A stretch of 42,369 bases of DNA from Streptomyces sp. NRRL F-5630 (lineage in GTDB: Bacteria; Actinomycetota; Actinomycetes; Streptomycetales; Streptomycetaceae). The notes below the pieces were generated by a model. That model saw only the letters and a list, made by a program, of their open reading frames with translations. It had not been told where the DNA came from and did no database searches. The stretch spans positions 1 through 42,369 of the forward strand of contig NZ_JOGO01000054.1 in NCBI RefSeq assembly GCF_000719475.1, read 5' to 3'. Below are positions 34,929 through 42,369 of this stretch, in pieces. A program made the translations under genes and the position numbers. The stretch's first letter is position 1. Each line of letters opens with the position of its first letter.

Positions 34929-35256
34929 GGACGCCTCCTCTCACATCACAGCGGTCCTTGTTCCCTGGTTCCCTGTGTTTCCTGCCCCCATCGTCGTCCA
35001 TCAGGCGAAGGGTGCGCCAAGGGGAGAGGGGCTTCTCGGTGTTTTCGTGACGGTACTGGTGCACAGTGCCCCGTGTCCTGGGCGGAGAACACCGGGGCCA
35101 GAGACCTGACGAGGGGTGAAAAACGATTCTTCAGGCCCTTTGGGTACCTCTGGGTGATGCCGGGGGGCGTACGGGTGACGACGAGACCGACGGTAACCAC
35201 CGGTACGATGCGGCGATCGTAGCGGTACGCGCAGGACAACGGGGGGTCATTTCACG
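34929..35256. promoter_or_regulatory. Divergent control region of sflA and DUF5685 gene
   Basis: 328 nt without a gene. A -10 box TACGAT lies at 35204-35209 for the rightward gene. An imperfect dyad GGTACTG-GTGCA-CAGTGCC lies at 35052-35070. The part next to sflA is comparatively pyrimidine-rich. I could not fix the sflA promoter. Confidence 0.4.
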
Positions 35257-36396
35257 ATGTTCGGGATGGTGCGGCCGTGCGCCCACAGCCTCGGCGAGAC
35301 GCTCAAGAACCGCTGGATGTCCCATCTGTGCGGGCTCTGCCTCGCGCTGAGGGGGGCTCACGGGCAGTTCGCCCGCGTGGCCACGAATTACGACGGCATC
35401 GTCATATCCGTGTTGACGGAGGCTCAGACACCGCGCGCCCGGCAGGGCCGCCGCCTCGCCGGACCGTGCGCGCTGCGCGGGATGCGCACGGCGCGGGTCA
35501 GCGACGGCGAGGGAGCGCGCCTCGCGGGCGCGGTCTCGCTCGCGCTCGCCGCGGTGAAGGTACGGGACCATGTCGCCGACGGGGACGGGATGCTGGCCCG
35601 CCGCCCCGTGGCCGCCGCCGCCGGTCGCGTGGCGATCGGCTGGGCCGAGGCGGCACACCGCTCGGCCGCCGGGCTCGGCTTCGACACGGGGGTCCTGCTC
35701 GCCGCCGCCGAACGCCAGCCCGGGATCGAGGCGCTCGCGGGGCCGGGCACCCCGCTCCTGACCGTCACGGAGCCGACCGAGACCGCGACCGCCGCCGCCT
35801 TCGCGCACACCGCGCTCCTCGCGGACCGCCCGCACAACGCGGCACCGCTCGCCGAGGCCGGCCGCCTCTTCGGCCGCCTCGCGCATCTCCTCGACGCGGT
35901 CGAGGACCAGGCCGAGGACGCAGCCCGCGGCGCCTGGAACCCGCTCACCGCGACCGCGACACCGCGCGCCGAGGCCCGCCGCCTCGCGGACGACGCCCTG
36001 CACGGCATCCGTCTCGCCCTCGCGGACACCGACTTCACCGACCCGGCACTCGCCCATCGCCTGCTCGTCCACGAACTGCCGCGCTCGGTCGACCGCGCCT
36101 TCGGCACGGCCCACGCGCACCAGCGGCCGGGCGCCCCGGCCCCCGGGAACCCGTACACCCAGGACCCGCCCGGCGGGGACGCCCCGGAACCGCCGCGCAC
36201 ACCGTTGGGGCGCGGTTTCTGGGCGGGCTGCGGAGCCTTCCTCGCCCTGGCGTGCACGTGCCGCCTGTGCTGTGCGGACGAGTACGTGGGCCCGTGGTCG
36301 GGCAAGACCCGGCAGGGCTGCTGCCACCAGGCGGAGTGCTGCGACGCGTGCGACTGCGATTGCTGCGGGTGCGACGGCTGTTGCTGCGACTGCTGA
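35257..36396 (+). CDS. DUF5685-type protein with cysteine-rich tail
   Basis: 379 aa. The N-terminus has RPCAH, HLCGLCLALR (Cys25 and Cys28) and TNYDG, matching the DUF5685 group of actinobacteria. The middle is helical and Ala-rich (VRDHVADGDG, HLLDAVEDQAEDAARGAWNPL), with several conserved-looking Asp/His. A Pro/Gly linker at about 290-315 is followed by GFWAGCGAFLALAC. The last 47 residues (333-379) contain 17 Cys, including CC, CxC and CCC clusters, so a metal-cluster or metal-storage tail is likely. Function unknown. It diverges from the SepF-like gene. ATG 35257 has a G-rich stretch upstream but no ideal ribosome site. Confidence 0.82.
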   Translation: MFGMVRPCAHSLGETLKNRWMSHLCGLCLALRGAHGQFARVATNYDGIVISVLTEAQTPRARQGRRLAGPCALRGMRTARVSDGEGARLAGAVSLALAAVKVRDHVADGDGMLARRPVAAAAGRVAIGWAEAAHRSAAGLGFDTGVLLAAAERQPGIEALAGPGTPLLTVTEPTETATAAAFAHTALLADRPHNAAPLAEAGRLFGRLAHLLDAVEDQAEDAARGAWNPLTATATPRAEARRLADDALHGIRLALADTDFTDPALAHRLLVHELPRSVDRAFGTAHAHQRPGAPAPGNPYTQDPPGGDAPEPPRTPLGRGFWAGCGAFLALACTCRLCCADEYVGPWSGKTRQGCCHQAECCDACDCDCCGCDGCCCDC

Positions 36397-36421
36397 ACGC
36401 GGGGCACGGGTAGCCGGGGCG

Positions 36422-36458
36422 CCCGTACGCGGGGTGGGGCGGGGGCGGGTCGTACGGG
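36422..36458. other. G-quadruplex motif framed by inverted repeat
   Basis: GGGGTGGGGCGGGGGCGGG (36431-36449) has four G tracts with one-base loops. It is framed by CCCGTACG (36422-36429) and CGTACGGG (36451-36458), an 8-bp perfect inverted repeat. It lies between convergent stops of the DUF5685 and receptor genes. Confidence 0.75.
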
Positions 36459-36505
36459 GGCGGGGTGCCTGTGTCCGCACCGCCGCCCCCCATGGGGCCC
36501 GCGCC

Positions 36506-36523
36506 CGGCACCTCCCGGTGCCG
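36506..36523. terminator. Hairpin before receptor gene stop
   Basis: CGGCACC-TCCC-GGTGCCG, a perfect 7-bp stem, 17 nt past the stop of the leftward receptor gene. It probably terminates that gene. Confidence 0.6.
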
Positions 36524-36539
36524 CGTACCGGCGTGCCGC

Positions 36540-37523
36540 TCAGTGGAGCTCGGGCGGGGAGATCCGGGAGGTGGTCAGGGCCGAGGCCGAGACGCCCCAC
36601 TTCTTGAGGATCCTCGCGTAGGTGCCGTCGGCGATGAGGGCGTTGACGGCCTTCTGGAAGGCGGGGGTGAGGTCGCTGCCCTTCTTGAAGGCGAAGCCGA
36701 CATCGAGGCGGTGGTACTCGTTGAGGAACTTCAGGCCCTCCTGCTGGTCCACCGCGTACCGCAGGCCGTTGATCGTCGACATGACGACATCGGTGCGGCC
36801 CTGCTGGAGCGAGCCCCAGATGGCGCCCTGCTCGGAGTAGGTCTTGACGCTGTACGGCTTCTTGCCGGCCTTCTCGCAGAGCGACTTGTTCTGCTCCAGC
36901 GTCACCTCGAAGGTCGTGCCCGCGCCGGTGCCGATGTTCTTGCCGCACAGCTGGGTGAGGTCGGTGATCTTCGCGAGCTTCTCGTCGGCGCGGGTCGCGA
37001 AGCCCTGGCCGTCGTTGATGTAGGTGACGAAGTCGATCGTCTTGCGGCGCTCGTCGGTGACGCCGAAGTTGCCGGTGCCGACGTCGTACTTGCCGCTGCC
37101 GAGGGCGGGCAGGATCGCCTCGAAACTCGCCTCCTGGCGGTCGATCCTGATGCCGAGGACCTTCGCGACGGCCTCGGTGATCTCCACGTCCACCCCCGCG
37201 GCGGTCTTGCCGTCCGCCAGGTACGTCGCGGTGGGCGGCGCGCCGATGGCGCCGCCGAGCGTGAGCCTGCCCGCCTTCCTGACGCGCTCCGGCAGCAGCC
37301 TCGCCGCGGCGGCGTCCTTCCTCACCCCGGAGACGACGTTCCCGGTGGGGAGTTGGCCGGCCTTCTTCTCGGCCCCGGCCGCCGCCCCGCCACCCGCACC
37401 CCCACCGGCACCCGGGCCCGAGGGGTCACCGGAACCGCAGGCGGTGAGCGAGACGAGCGCGGAGGCGGTGAGCAGGGCGAGCAGGGCGTAACGGTGCGCG
37501 GAACGCGGGGGTGGGGCACTCAT
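36540..37523 (-). CDS. Amino-acid-type ABC transporter substrate-binding lipoprotein
   Basis: 327 aa. Signal peptide with lipobox SLTAC (Cys29), then a Gly/Ala-rich spacer, then a periplasmic-binding fold of the SBP_bac_3 type: GVDVEITEAVAKVLGIRI, FEAILPALGSGKYDVGTGNFGVTDERRKTIDFVTY, GTGAGTTFEV, GRTDVVMSTINGL. It should be lipid-anchored outside the membrane and pass its ligand to the permease encoded divergently. The ligand is probably a polar amino acid or sulfur amino acid derivative, not determinable here. ATG 37523 is chosen for GGAG 7 nt upstream and the signal peptide right after it; longer upstream frames are rejected. Confidence 0.92.
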   Translation of the reverse strand: MSAPPPRSAHRYALLALLTASALVSLTACGSGDPSGPGAGGGAGGGAAAGAEKKAGQLPTGNVVSGVRKDAAAARLLPERVRKAGRLTLGGAIGAPPTATYLADGKTAAGVDVEITEAVAKVLGIRIDRQEASFEAILPALGSGKYDVGTGNFGVTDERRKTIDFVTYINDGQGFATRADEKLAKITDLTQLCGKNIGTGAGTTFEVTLEQNKSLCEKAGKKPYSVKTYSEQGAIWGSLQQGRTDVVMSTINGLRYAVDQQEGLKFLNEYHRLDVGFAFKKGSDLTPAFQKAVNALIADGTYARILKKWGVSASALTTSRISPPELH

Positions 37524-37634
37524 GGCGGAACTCCAGAACGGCGGGCGGGCATGACGCGGGGGGCGGCGTGACGCGAGGGAGGACGGAGCGAGGGAAGGGT
37601 GCGGCGAGGGAACGGGGCGCGAGGGAGGGGTGTG

Positions 37635-38088
37635 CGCGTGAAGACGGGACAGCGGGGCGGCAGGGAGAAGCGGGCACGACGGCGTGGCCCGCGAGGACGC
37701 GTCGCGGCGTCGCGGCACGTACCGCCGCACGGGAACGCGGGACGGTACGGCGGCAGGACGCCGGGGACGGCGAGGAACGGAGGAGGAAGAAAGGGGGCGC
37801 GAGCCGGGCCTGAGGGCCGTCAGCTACGAGGCGCGCCGCCGCAGCACGTACGACAGGACGCCGACCACACCCGACCGAAGTCGATGTGAGACCGCGTCAC
37901 CAGACGCCGCTGCGACAGATTCATGCCGACCAGTGGAACAGGCGTCCGGGCCGCCGTCAACGAATGGAGACGGGATGCTCAGGATGTGGGACACAGGACG
38001 AGGACGGGGGTTGACAAAGGCGCGAGTGGCCCCCGTACTCTCGGCGAAGGCCCGTACTGAGGGGTGCGGGCCGCGTGAAGACGGGACA
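37635..38088. repeat. 17-bp exact direct repeat in divergent control region
   Basis: CGCGTGAAGACGGGACA occurs at 37635-37651 and again at 38072-38088, in the same orientation. The first copy is 112 nt upstream of the receptor start and the second 30 nt upstream of the permease start. The remaining 595-nt gap (37524-38118) holds no gene; a candidate permease promoter is listed separately. Confidence 0.8.
38011..38041 (+). promoter_or_regulatory. Promoter of permease operon
   Basis: Perfect -35 TTGACA (38011-38016) and -10 TACTCT (38036-38041), spaced 19 nt, slightly long. The second copy of the 17-bp repeat lies 31 nt downstream of the -10, within the leader. Confidence 0.6.
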
Positions 38089-38118
38089 CCGTGCGGCGAC
38101 TTCGCCACGGAGTTCCGC

Positions 38119-39150
38119 ATGCCTTTCGACGCACCAGCCTCCGACGCACCCGCTTCCGGAACCTTCGAGGCACCCGCCTCCGGGGCTTCCGGGGCGCCCG
38201 TTTCCGACGCTCCCCCTTCCGAGGCGCGCGCCACCCCCGGCACAGGCGATTCCACGGACCGCCCGCAGGGCCCGCCGCCCGCACCGGGTGGTGCCCCGCC
38301 CGAGGCGGGGAAGCCGCCCGCCCCCGCGCTCCGCATCGTGCCCGTCCGCCGTACGGGCCAGTGGATCGCCGCGCTCGTCGTCCTGCTCCTGCTCGCGATG
38401 GCGGTCAACTCGCTCGCGCGCAACGAGGCGTTCCAGTGGGACGTCGTCGCCGACTACTTCACGACCTCCGCCGTGCTGCGCGGCCTCGGCCTGACCCTGT
38501 GGCTCACCGCGCTCGTCATGGTGCTCGGCTTCGTCCTCGGCACGCTGCTCGCGCTCGGCCGGATGTCGTCGAACCCGGTGCTGAGCTGGGTGTCCTCGGG
38601 GTACATCTGGTTCTTCCGCTCGACGCCGATCCTCGTCCAGCTCCTCTTCTGGTTCAACATCGGCGCCCTCTACCCGCACCTCGGGCTCGGCATCCCCTTC
38701 GGCCCCGAGTTCGTCACGGTCAAGACCGTCAACCTCCTCGGCCCCGTCACCGTCGCCGTGCTCGGGCTGACCCTCCACGAGGCCGCGTACGCCGCCGAAG
38801 TGGTGCGCGGCGGGCTGCTCTCGGTGGACAGGGGACAGACCGAGGCCGCGCAGTCGCTCGGCCTGAGCCCCTGGCGGCGGCTGCGCCGCATCGTGCTGCC
38901 GCAGGCGATGCGCGCCATCGTGCCCCCGGCGGGGAACATGCTCATCGGCGCGCTCAAGGGCACCTCGATCGTCAGCGTCATCGCCGTGCAGGACCTGCTC
39001 TACTCCGTGCAGCTCGTCTACCACCGCACCTACCAGGTCATCCCGCTGCTGCTCGTCGCCACGATCTGGTACGCGCTCGTGACGAGCGTGCTCAGCGTCG
39101 GCCAGCACTACGTGGAGAAGCACTACGCGCGGGGGGCCGAGCGCTCATGA
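38119..39150 (+). CDS. Amino-acid-type ABC transporter permease
   Basis: 343 aa. An Ala/Pro/Ser-rich N-terminus of about 75 residues with APAS/AP-S repeats precedes the membrane part; this extension is unusual for the family. Membrane helices include TGQWIAALVVLLLLAMAV, LGLTLWLTALVMVLGFVLG and VTVAVLGLTLHEAAYAAEV. The coupling loop is EAAQSLGLSPWRRLRRIVLPQA, the EAA motif of the HisM/GlnP type. ATG 38119 has GGAG 6 nt upstream. The stop overlaps the FAD protein ATG (ATGA). It forms an operon with that gene and the ATPase gene and is fed by the divergent receptor gene. Confidence 0.92.
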   Translation: MPFDAPASDAPASGTFEAPASGASGAPVSDAPPSEARATPGTGDSTDRPQGPPPAPGGAPPEAGKPPAPALRIVPVRRTGQWIAALVVLLLLAMAVNSLARNEAFQWDVVADYFTTSAVLRGLGLTLWLTALVMVLGFVLGTLLALGRMSSNPVLSWVSSGYIWFFRSTPILVQLLFWFNIGALYPHLGLGIPFGPEFVTVKTVNLLGPVTVAVLGLTLHEAAYAAEVVRGGLLSVDRGQTEAAQSLGLSPWRRLRRIVLPQAMRAIVPPAGNMLIGALKGTSIVSVIAVQDLLYSVQLVYHRTYQVIPLLLVATIWYALVTSVLSVGQHYVEKHYARGAERS

Positions 39151-41141
39151 CCTCCGCACCTGCCGACCCGCCCGTCGTCGTGGTGGTCGGGGCCGGGCCC
39201 CGGGCGACGGGACTCCTGGAACGTATCGCCGCCAACACGGCCGCCGGGTACGCCGGTCCGGACCCCGCCTTCGTCCTCCACCTCGTCGACCCGTACCCGC
39301 CGGGACCCGGGCGGATATGGCGGCGCGAGCAGTCGCCGCTGCTGTGGATGAACTCCATGGCCGAGGACACCACACTCTTCACGGACGAGACCGTCGAGAT
39401 CGAGGGGCCCGTCGTGCCGGGGCCCGCGCTCCACGAGTGGGCCGGGATCGAGGGCCGCACCTTCCCCGACCGCCGCACCCAGGGCGCCTACCTGCGCTGG
39501 GCCTACGAGCGCGCCCGCGCCGCGCTGCCGCCCGGCGTCGTCGTGCACGAGCACCGCACCCGCGCCGTGCGCCTCGAAGGGCCGCGCGAGGGACCGCAAT
39601 CGGTATGGCTCGCGGACCGCGAGACGCCGCTCACCGCCGACCTCGTCGTCCTCACCCTCGGCCACCAGGAGGCTGAACTCGCTCCGGAGGAAAGACAGTT
39701 CACCGCGCACGCGGCACGCGAGGGCCTGACATACCTGCCGCCCGACTACACCGCGGACACCGATCTGCGCGGGCTGCGCGCCGGGGAACCCGTCCTCGTG
39801 CGCGGCCTCGGCCTCGCCTTCGTCGACCTCATGGTGCTGCTCACCGAAGGCCGCGGCGGGCGCTGGACACCGGAGGGCCGCTACGTGCCCTCGGGCAAGG
39901 AGCCGGTCCTGTACGTGGGTTCGCGGCGCGGCGTCCCGTACCACGTCAAGCTCGGCTACCGCCTGGAGGGCGAACTCCCCGAACTGCCGCGCTTCTTCGG
40001 CCCCGCGCAGACCAGCGCCCTCCTCGCCCGGCCGGGAGCCCTCGACTTCCGCGCCGACGTGTGGCCGCTCGTCGCCAAGGAACTCGGCTGGGCGCACTAC
40101 CACCGCCTGCTCACCACCCGCCCGCGCGCCTTCGCCGTCGACCGGGCCGCCTTCGAGTCCGGGTACGCCGCCGCCGATCCCTACGACGGAAGCCTCGACG
40201 CCTTCGTCCGCACGGCGGTGCCCGAGGCCGCGGACCGCCTCGACCTCGACGCGCTCGACCGGCCGCTCGCCGGGTGGACCGCGCGCACCCAGGAGGAGGC
40301 GCAGGCGCGGCTCCTCGCGCACATCGACGCGGACCTCGACCGCCGCCACGACCCCGCGCACAGCGAGGACCTGGCCGTCTTCATGGCGCTCCTCTCCGTC
40401 TACGGACAGCTCATGCGGCTCGGCGACCTCGGGACCTGGTGGCACGGCTTCTTCAGCTTCCTCGCCTCCGGCCCGCCCGGACCGCGCCTGCGCGCGCTGC
40501 GCGGGCTCGCGGAAGCGGGACTCGTGCGCTTCCTGGGCGCGGACATGACCGTACGGGCCGTGGACGGAGCCTTCGAGGCGCGCTCGGCGAGCCTGCCGGA
40601 GCACGCGGTACGGGCCAGGGCGCTCGTCGAGGCGCGGTTGCCGCAGCCCGAGGCGGGCCGCGTACGCGACCCACTGCTGCGGGGGCTCTTCGCGGCCGGG
40701 GCCGCGGCGACCGGGGACGGGCTGCTCGCGGTGACGCCGCAGGACGGCCGGGTGCGGTGGAGCGACGGGAGCACGCACCCGCGCCTGTTCGCGCTCGGGC
40801 CGCACACGGACGCGCGCGGAGCGGGGGCTTTCACCCGGCCGCGCACCAACAGCCCGGCGTTCCGGCAGAACGACGCGACGGCGCGGGCGGGCGCCGGTGA
40901 GGAGGGGGCGGTGAGTGAGGGGGGTGGCGGCGGCTCGGGTGCGGTCGCCTCTGCGTCGGCGCCTGCGCCAGAGGCTGCCTCAACACCTGCGTCTGCGCCT
41001 CTGTCTGCGCCTCTGCCTGCGTCGCTGGGCGCTTCCGAGGCGTTGTCCGCTGGGCCGGAGTCCGGGCCGGGTCCGGCGCGGGGTCCGGGTTCCGCCTCCG
41101 TACCGACCGCTACCTCCGCTGTGAAGGAGTCCGTCCGTTGA
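39147..41141 (+). CDS. FAD/NAD(P)-binding protein of transporter operon
   Basis: 664 aa. The dinucleotide fold is [18 protein letters not shown] at the N-terminus, followed by [25 protein letters not shown], which fits the FAD-NAD(P)-binding group seen beside amino-acid transporters in Streptomyces. It probably oxidises the imported compound or a derivative; substrate unknown. The last 85 residues (about 580-664) are Ala/Ser/Pro-rich, disordered, and use codons such as TCT, CCT, TCA and TTG rare elsewhere in this window. ATG 39147 overlaps the permease stop; the stop overlaps the TTG start of the ATPase gene, so all three are coupled. Confidence 0.85.
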   Translation: MTSAPADPPVVVVVGAGPRATGLLERIAANTAAGYAGPDPAFVLHLVDPYPPGPGRIWRREQSPLLWMNSMAEDTTLFTDETVEIEGPVVPGPALHEWAGIEGRTFPDRRTQGAYLRWAYERARAALPPGVVVHEHRTRAVRLEGPREGPQSVWLADRETPLTADLVVLTLGHQEAELAPEERQFTAHAAREGLTYLPPDYTADTDLRGLRAGEPVLVRGLGLAFVDLMVLLTEGRGGRWTPEGRYVPSGKEPVLYVGSRRGVPYHVKLGYRLEGELPELPRFFGPAQTSALLARPGALDFRADVWPLVAKELGWAHYHRLLTTRPRAFAVDRAAFESGYAAADPYDGSLDAFVRTAVPEAADRLDLDALDRPLAGWTARTQEEAQARLLAHIDADLDRRHDPAHSEDLAVFMALLSVYGQLMRLGDLGTWWHGFFSFLASGPPGPRLRALRGLAEAGLVRFLGADMTVRAVDGAFEARSASLPEHAVRARALVEARLPQPEAGRVRDPLLRGLFAAGAAATGDGLLAVTPQDGRVRWSDGSTHPRLFALGPHTDARGAGAFTRPRTNSPAFRQNDATARAGAGEEGAVSEGGGGGSGAVASASAPAPEAASTPASAPLSAPLPASLGASEALSAGPESGPGPARGPGSASVPTATSAVKESVR

Positions 41142-41956
41142 GTGCTTCAGGTTCGTCGGGTACCGCAGGTTCCTCGGGTGTCGTCGTCGCGCCTCCGCGT
41201 CCCATGGTGGAGATCAGCGGGGTGCACAAGAGTTTCGGGAAGCAGGAGGTGTTGCGGGGGATCGATCTCACCGTGCGCGCGGGCGAGGTGACGGTCGTGC
41301 TCGGCCCTTCGGGCTCGGGGAAATCGACGCTGCTGCGCACGATCAACCACCTGGAGAAGGTCGACCGGGGGACCGTGCACGTCGACGGCGAGCTGATCGG
41401 CTACCGGCGGCGGGGGGACACGCTGCACGAGTTGCGCGAGCGCGAGGTGCTGCGGCAGCGGACCGCCATCGGCTTCGTGTTCCAGAACTTCCACCTCTTC
41501 CCGCACCTGACCGTCGAGGAGAACATCGTCGAGGCGCCGGTCGCCGCGCTCGGTGTCCCGGTGCGCGAGGCGCGGGAGCGGGCGCGGCGGCTCCTGGACC
41601 GGGTGGGACTCGGCGAGAAGGCCGGCGCGTACCCGCGCACGCTCTCCGGCGGGCAGCAGCAGCGCGTCGCCATCGCCCGCGCGCTCGCCATCGAGCCGCG
41701 CCTGCTCCTCTTCGACGAGCCGACCTCGGCGCTCGACCCCGAGCTGGTGGGGGAAGTGCTCGACGTCATCCGGGATGTCGCGAGCCAGGGCGCCACGATG
41801 ATCGTCGTCACGCACGAGATCGGCTTCGCCCGGGAGGTCGCCGACACGGTGGTCTTCATGGACGAGGGGCGGATCGTGGAGCAGGGGACGCCGGGGGAAG
41901 TGCTGGTGAGACCACGGGAGGAGCGGACGAAGGGGTTCTTGTCGAAGGTGCTGTGA
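41138..41956 (+). CDS. Amino-acid-type ABC transporter ATP-binding protein
   Basis: 272 aa, GlnQ/HisP type. A Ser/Gly-rich start of about 22 residues precedes [20 protein letters not shown]. Walker A is GPSGSGKST, the Q-loop is [14 protein letters not shown], the signature is [16 protein letters not shown], Walker B is [14 protein letters not shown], and the switch histidine is in VVTHEIGF. The start is TTG 41138, fixed by AAGGAG (41124-41129) 8 nt upstream and by overlap with the previous stop; no ATG or GTG lies in a similar place. It energises the permease. Confidence 0.94.
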   Translation: MSASGSSGTAGSSGVVVAPPRPMVEISGVHKSFGKQEVLRGIDLTVRAGEVTVVLGPSGSGKSTLLRTINHLEKVDRGTVHVDGELIGYRRRGDTLHELREREVLRQRTAIGFVFQNFHLFPHLTVEENIVEAPVAALGVPVREARERARRLLDRVGLGEKAGAYPRTLSGGQQQRVAIARALAIEPRLLLFDEPTSALDPELVGEVLDVIRDVASQGATMIVVTHEIGFAREVADTVVFMDEGRIVEQGTPGEVLVRPREERTKGFLSKVL

Positions 41957-42031
41957 GGGGGGAGGCGGGAGGGGGAAGGCGCGGGATGGGAGGGGAGGGT
42001 GCGGGGTGTACCTCTGGCCCTGCTGGCGGGG

Positions 42032-42297
42032 GACGCGTCCGGGTTCGCGGGGGCATGCGTCTGCTTCCGCGGCGAGTCCTCCGCGTTTGCGGGGGAGGTG
42101 TCCGGGTTCGCGCGGGGTCCGGGCCCGGGTTCGCGCGGGGCACGTGTCCGTCTTCGCGCGGGGCACGCGCCCGGGTTCGCGGGGAGGCGGTCGTCCTCGC
42201 GGGCGACGCGTCCGCGCCCGTCCTCGCCGGGCACGCGCCCCCCTTCGCGCACCATGCCCGCAGCTTCGTCGGGCACGTCCCCGCCATCACCGGGCAC
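42032..42297. repeat. Degenerate tandem repeat, about 23-bp period
   Basis: About a dozen units of 19-27 bp. Good examples are 42098-42120, 42121-42143 and 42144-42166, with shared pattern G-YCCG-STTCGCGCGGGG-AC. Units diverge to the right but keep CGGGCAC near their ends. The region has no convincing gene on either strand. Spacing, divergence and lack of unique spacers exclude a CRISPR array. Confidence 0.7.
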
Positions 42298-42340
42298 ACC
42301 CCCGCCCTCCCAGGGGGGGCGACCCCAAGACCAATTCTTC
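42291..42340. repeat. Right copy of inverted G/C-rich element
   Basis: Reverse complement of the element at 21-67, with the same core TTGGGGTCGCCCCCCC and flanks differing at a few bases. Beyond it only 29 pyrimidine-rich bases remain before the window ends. Confidence 0.65.
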
Positions 42341-42369
42341 CAGCCCCTCCCCCCTTCCCCTCACCCGAT

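Noticed and set aside
42032..42297. Repeat array as a CRISPR locus
   Set aside because: Units abut or differ in length, there are no unique spacers of constant size, and no cas genes are present in the window.

Overview
The window reads as part of a Streptomyces chromosome. Supporting evidence is the very high G+C with strong third-position GC bias, GTG/TTG starts with AAGGAG-type ribosome sites, ATGA/GTGA gene overlaps, -10 boxes of the TANNNT type, and an actinobacterial core gene order (tlyA-nadK-recN ... pyrG-Nudix ... ald-parA-scpA-scpB-rluB ... tyrA-cmk-plsC-der). About 34 genes are supportable. I saw no tRNA, rRNA, CRISPR array, insertion sequence or integrase.

Left part (about 0.2-16.9 kb): a small conserved protein, the tlyA/nadK pair and recN, then a GT4 glycosyltransferase. 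A leftward pair follows: a PucR-type regulator and a GH15 trehalase/glucoamylase-like enzyme. Next come pyrG, an ADP-ribose-type Nudix hydrolase, a large STAND-type NTPase with a TPR-like C-terminus, and alanine dehydrogenase.

Centre (17.2-28.2 kb): a chromosome-organisation block. A ParA-family ATPase is followed by a small protein whose C-terminus looks like a ribbon-helix-helix DNA-binding domain, then the condensin partners ScpA and ScpB and an RluB-type pseudouridine synthase. An ADP-ribosylglycohydrolase follows, whose start codon lies inside a perfect palindrome. Then come prephenate dehydrogenase, CMP kinase, an acyltransferase and the ribosome GTPase Der. Many genes here overlap or lie close, so transcription is probably operonic in stretches.

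Right part (28.2-42.4 kb) is more lineage-specific: two leftward conserved proteins of unknown function, then a leader with a possible small ORF and a hairpin ahead of a second GT4 glycosyltransferase and its overlapping partner of unknown function. These are followed by an I78-type inhibitor-like protein, a membrane PAP2 protein, and a SepF-like cell-division protein (SflA type) divergent from a DUF5685-type protein with an extremely cysteine-rich tail. The window closes with a polar amino-acid-type ABC transporter: the lipoprotein receptor diverges from a permease, FAD protein and ATPase operon.

The two extreme ends carry the same G/C-rich element of about 48 bp in inverted orientation, and the left end is a run of 16 G. 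This suggests the window is an assembly contig that stops in a repeated, hard-to-sequence element. The points most worth following are the ParA/RHH pair next to scpAB, the palindrome over the ADP-ribosylglycohydrolase start, the leader before the second glycosyltransferase, the SflA/Cys-rich DUF5685 pair, and the repeats in convergent and divergent gaps. All functional names come from reading motifs; no database search was run.
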